Below the pieces are notes generated by a model. That model did not search any database, was not told the DNA's origin, and saw only the letters and a program-made list of their open reading frames with translations. Position numbers and translations under genes: made by a program. A DNA stretch of 64,000 nt from Mesorhizobium tianshanense (GTDB lineage Bacteria; Pseudomonadota; Alphaproteobacteria; Rhizobiales; Rhizobiaceae). Position 1 is the first letter of the stretch. Each line of letters starts with the position of its first letter. Of the stretch, positions 61,760 through 64,000 are shown one piece after another. The DNA lies in the NCBI RefSeq assembly GCF_007830515.1, contig NZ_VLKT01000001.1, forward strand, positions 62,001 to 126,000, written 5' to 3'.

Positions 61760-64000
61760 TGTCTGGAGGCCTTGCGCCGCTCCCGCCATTTTTCGAATTC
61801 CATGCTCACCAGCAGGGTGGCGGCAAGGAGAAGCAACATCCCCCACTCGCGCAGCGAAACCGGCGCGATCTGCAGCGTGTCGCTCAGTCCTGGAATATAC
61901 ATCGCGCCGATGTGCAACGCCTGCGCCCCGAGCACGCCGAGAACGAGGAGGGGATTGGCGAACAGTCTTTGACGGAAGACCGAGAGGTGTTCAGACCGGC
62001 TGTTAAAAACCTGGAAATTCTCGAAAAGGACGAAGAGAAGGAGCAGAGAGTTGCGCGCCTGCTCCACGGGATAGCCCTGCTGGAGCAACCAGTAGAAGAC
62101 GGCGAAGCCTCCAACGCCCATGACCAGAACGGAATGCCAGATGCGGCGGATCATCACGCGATCCAGGATCGGCTCGTTAGGACGGCGGGGCGGATGGCGA
62201 AGTTCGTCGCCCTCGGCCGCCTCGGCGGCAAGCGCCACGTCCTGTATGCCATTGGTGACCAGGTTGAGCCAAAGGAGCTGGACGGCCAGCAAAGGCATGG
62301 GCAGCCCCATCGGCATTGCCAGCAGGAACAGCACCACTTCCGCCGCGCCGGTCGATACCAGCATGAAGACCACCTTGCGGATGTTGGCGTAGGCTACACG
62401 CCCCTCCAGGATACCGTTGACGATCGAGGCGAAATTGTCGTCGGTGACGACGATATCGGCGCTTTCCTTGGCGATATCCGTGCCGGCTCGTCCCATCGCC
62501 ACGCCGACATGGGCATGCTTCAGCGCTGGCGCATCGTTCACGCCGTCGCCGGTGACGGCGACAAAATGTCCGTTGCGTGAGAGGGACAAAACGATGGAGA
62601 GCTTCTGTGCCGGATCGACGCGGGCGAAAATACGGGCATGGCGCGTCAACTTGTCGAGTGCCGCTTCCCCCTCCTGCTCGGCGCGGCGCACCGCCTCGCC
62701 CGTCACCACCTGGTCGGGATTGAACACGAAGCCGGCCTGCTCGGCGATCACGCTCGCCGTTCGCGGATCATCGCCCGTCACCATCGCCACTTCGATGCCG
62801 GCACGATAGCAGTCGCGGATGGCATTGGGCACTTCGGGGCGCACCGGATCCTGCATTCCCGCCATGCCGAGAAAGGTGAGATCCACCAGGTGGTGATGCG
62901 CGTACCCGTCATCTGGTGTCGTGTCGATCTCCGCCTGGGCGAACGCCAAGACGCGCAGGCCCATTCCGGCAAGATCCTCCTTCTGGCGCAGCAGAAACTC
63001 ACCGTCGATCGGCAATGGTCGGCCATCAGCATCCATCTGGCTGGCCATCGCTATCAGGGTTTCGGGCGCGCCCTTGACGAAAATACGAACACGGCCCTTG
63101 CGGCGGTGAAAAGAGGCCGCGTATTTGAGGTCAGGCTCGTAGGGGATGCGCGTGATGAGTGGATAGTGCGTGGCGATTTCCTCCTGTTCGATGCCACCCT
63201 TGCGGGCTGCCGCCAGCAGGGCGACATCGACGGGGTCGCCGTGCCGGCTCCAGCTTTCCCGCTCCTTGAACAGACGCCCCTCATTGGGCAAGGAAGCCGC
63301 TTTCAGAAGGGCGGATGCGCGCAACGAGGCCTGCACATTGTCGCCGTGCGGCGACACGATCGAACACGCGTCCAGATCCTGGCCCGCCTCGCATTTCAGT
63401 CGCGTTCCGTCCGGCAGCAGGATATCCGTGACGGTGAGTTCGTTCATCGTCAGCGTGCCCGTCTTGTCTGTCGCGATCATGGTGCAGGAGCCGAGCGATT
63501 CCATTGCCGGCATCTTGCGCACGATGACGTTTACCCTGGCCATCCGCCGCATGCCGATGGCCAAAGCGACGGAGATCGCGACGGGCAGCCCCTCGGGAAT
63601 TGCGCTGACCGCAAGACCGACCGCAAGCATGAACAGATCGCGGTAGAGGATGTCGCGCAGAAGCCCGACTGCGACCAGCAGAAGAATCGCAAGGCAGACG
63701 GCAATCGCGATCATCCGCGAAAAGCGCTCCAGGCGTATGAGGAGCGGCGGCTTGGATATCGAGCGCCTGCCGATCTCCTCCGCGATCTTGCCGATCTCCG
63801 TTGCTCCGCCGGTCGAAACGACGACACCTCGTCCGCGTCCACGCGTGATCATGGAACCGGCATAGGCAACGTCCGGCCCCGTTTCCGCACCTGACGATGA
63901 GGGCCTCTTCTTCACCGGTCTGGATTCGCCGGTCAGCAGCGACTCGTCGCATTGAAGGTCTTCGCTGAGCAGGAGCTGAATATCGGCCGGAACCCTTGCC
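61756..64000 (-). CDS. Cation-transporting P-type ATPase (partial, 5' end beyond the window)
   Basis: About 748 residues visible; the start is beyond base 64000. The frame is open to the edge (VPADIQLLLSEDLQCDESLLTGES, actuator TGES region). Phosphorylation motif DKTGTLT, nucleotide domain, hinge TGDGVNDAPALKHAHVGVAMG and C-terminal transmembrane helices (LLAVQLLWLNLVTNG). P2-type pump of the calcium/sodium class; the ion is inferred. The last TM block ends about 25 residues before the stop. Confidence 0.9.
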   Translation of the reverse strand, partial: ARVPADIQLLLSEDLQCDESLLTGESRPVKKRPSSSGAETGPDVAYAGSMITRGRGRGVVVSTGGATEIGKIAEEIGRRSISKPPLLIRLERFSRMIAIAVCLAILLLVAVGLLRDILYRDLFMLAVGLAVSAIPEGLPVAISVALAIGMRRMARVNVIVRKMPAMESLGSCTMIATDKTGTLTMNELTVTDILLPDGTRLKCEAGQDLDACSIVSPHGDNVQASLRASALLKAASLPNEGRLFKERESWSRHGDPVDVALLAAARKGGIEQEEIATHYPLITRIPYEPDLKYAASFHRRKGRVRIFVKGAPETLIAMASQMDADGRPLPIDGEFLLRQKEDLAGMGLRVLAFAQAEIDTTPDDGYAHHHLVDLTFLGMAGMQDPVRPEVPNAIRDCYRAGIEVAMVTGDDPRTASVIAEQAGFVFNPDQVVTGEAVRRAEQEGEAALDKLTRHARIFARVDPAQKLSIVLSLSRNGHFVAVTGDGVNDAPALKHAHVGVAMGRAGTDIAKESADIVVTDDNFASIVNGILEGRVAYANIRKVVFMLVSTGAAEVVLFLLAMPMGLPMPLLAVQLLWLNLVTNGIQDVALAAEAAEGDELRHPPRRPNEPILDRVMIRRIWHSVLVMGVGGFAVFYWLLQQGYPVEQARNSLLLLFVLFENFQVFNSRSEHLSVFRQRLFANPLLVLGVLGAQALHIGAMYIPGLSDTLQIAPVSLREWGMLLLLAATLLVSMEFEKWRERRKASRQ

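Overview
The window (about 62-65% G+C by eye) looks like a chromosomal segment of a Mesorhizobium-type alphaproteobacterium (Rhizobiales). The case rests on the gene set: an RpoH2-type sigma-32, CarD, the phbA/phbB/phaR polyhydroxybutyrate (PHB) locus, bdhA, TrcR (DUF1013), DUF1127, DUF1192, DUF1244 and DUF465 small proteins, a zinc-free L36, and rhizobial-style intergenic palindromic repeats. Genus is inferred from gene content; no search was run. No rRNA, tRNA, phage or CRISPR array was seen.

Layout. 1-2.8 kb: end of thiB, then thiP and thiQ (thiamine ABC importer). 3-5.4 kb: lipoprotein M48 protease and convergent sigma-32. 5.7-8.2 kb: polar amino-acid (cystine-like) ABC importer. 8.2-13.5 kb (minus strand): SUV3-like helicase with a long disordered tail, S4 protein, ferredoxin fdxA and carD. 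13.5-14.2 kb: a gene-free, GANTC-rich, repeat-bearing region that resembles a replication or cell-cycle control site. 14.2-17.1 kb: PHB synthesis genes phbB and phbA, with divergent phaR. 17.3-24.1 kb: secreted protein with a divergent TetR, bdhA, patatin-like hydrolase, a second TetR, and a two-subunit molybdenum hydroxylase. 24.4-28.8 kb: RND efflux adaptor and pump. 28.9-34.1 kb: frameshifted NAD-binding gene, LysR, MFS, DUF1244, N-formylglutamate amidohydrolase, DUF1036. 34.1-38.8 kb: pyruvate kinase, small proteins, L36, purK and purE. 38.8-44.6 kb: IclR-controlled cluster (binding protein, two permeases, ATPase, RidA, SelA-like PLP enzyme). 44.6-51.8 kb: two DUF465 proteins, ispG, lytic transglycosylase, methyltransferase, prenyl synthase, mtgA, rpmF, membrane protein, heme-binding-like protein. 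51.8-54.3 kb: a complete IS66-family element with an 8-bp target duplication. 54.6-58.9 kb: small protein, HxlR with divergent hydrolase, decayed GST, ArsR, MFS, DUF1192. 59-64 kb: quinone oxidoreductase, DUF1127, trcR, and a P-type cation ATPase running off the end.

How parts work together. phbA and phbB make (R)-3-hydroxybutyryl-CoA from acetyl-CoA, phaR is the likely regulator, and bdhA returns 3-hydroxybutyrate to acetoacetate, so both directions of PHB carbon storage lie within 5 kb. TGC-rich motifs between phbA and phaR, upstream of bdhA, upstream of the RND operon and upstream of the DUF1127 gene could be PhaR sites. The transporter/RidA/PLP-enzyme cluster reads as uptake and catabolism of one amino compound under IclR control. 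Recent change is visible as the IS66 insertion just upstream of the heme-binding-like gene, a one-base frameshift in the NAD-binding gene, and the GST remnant.
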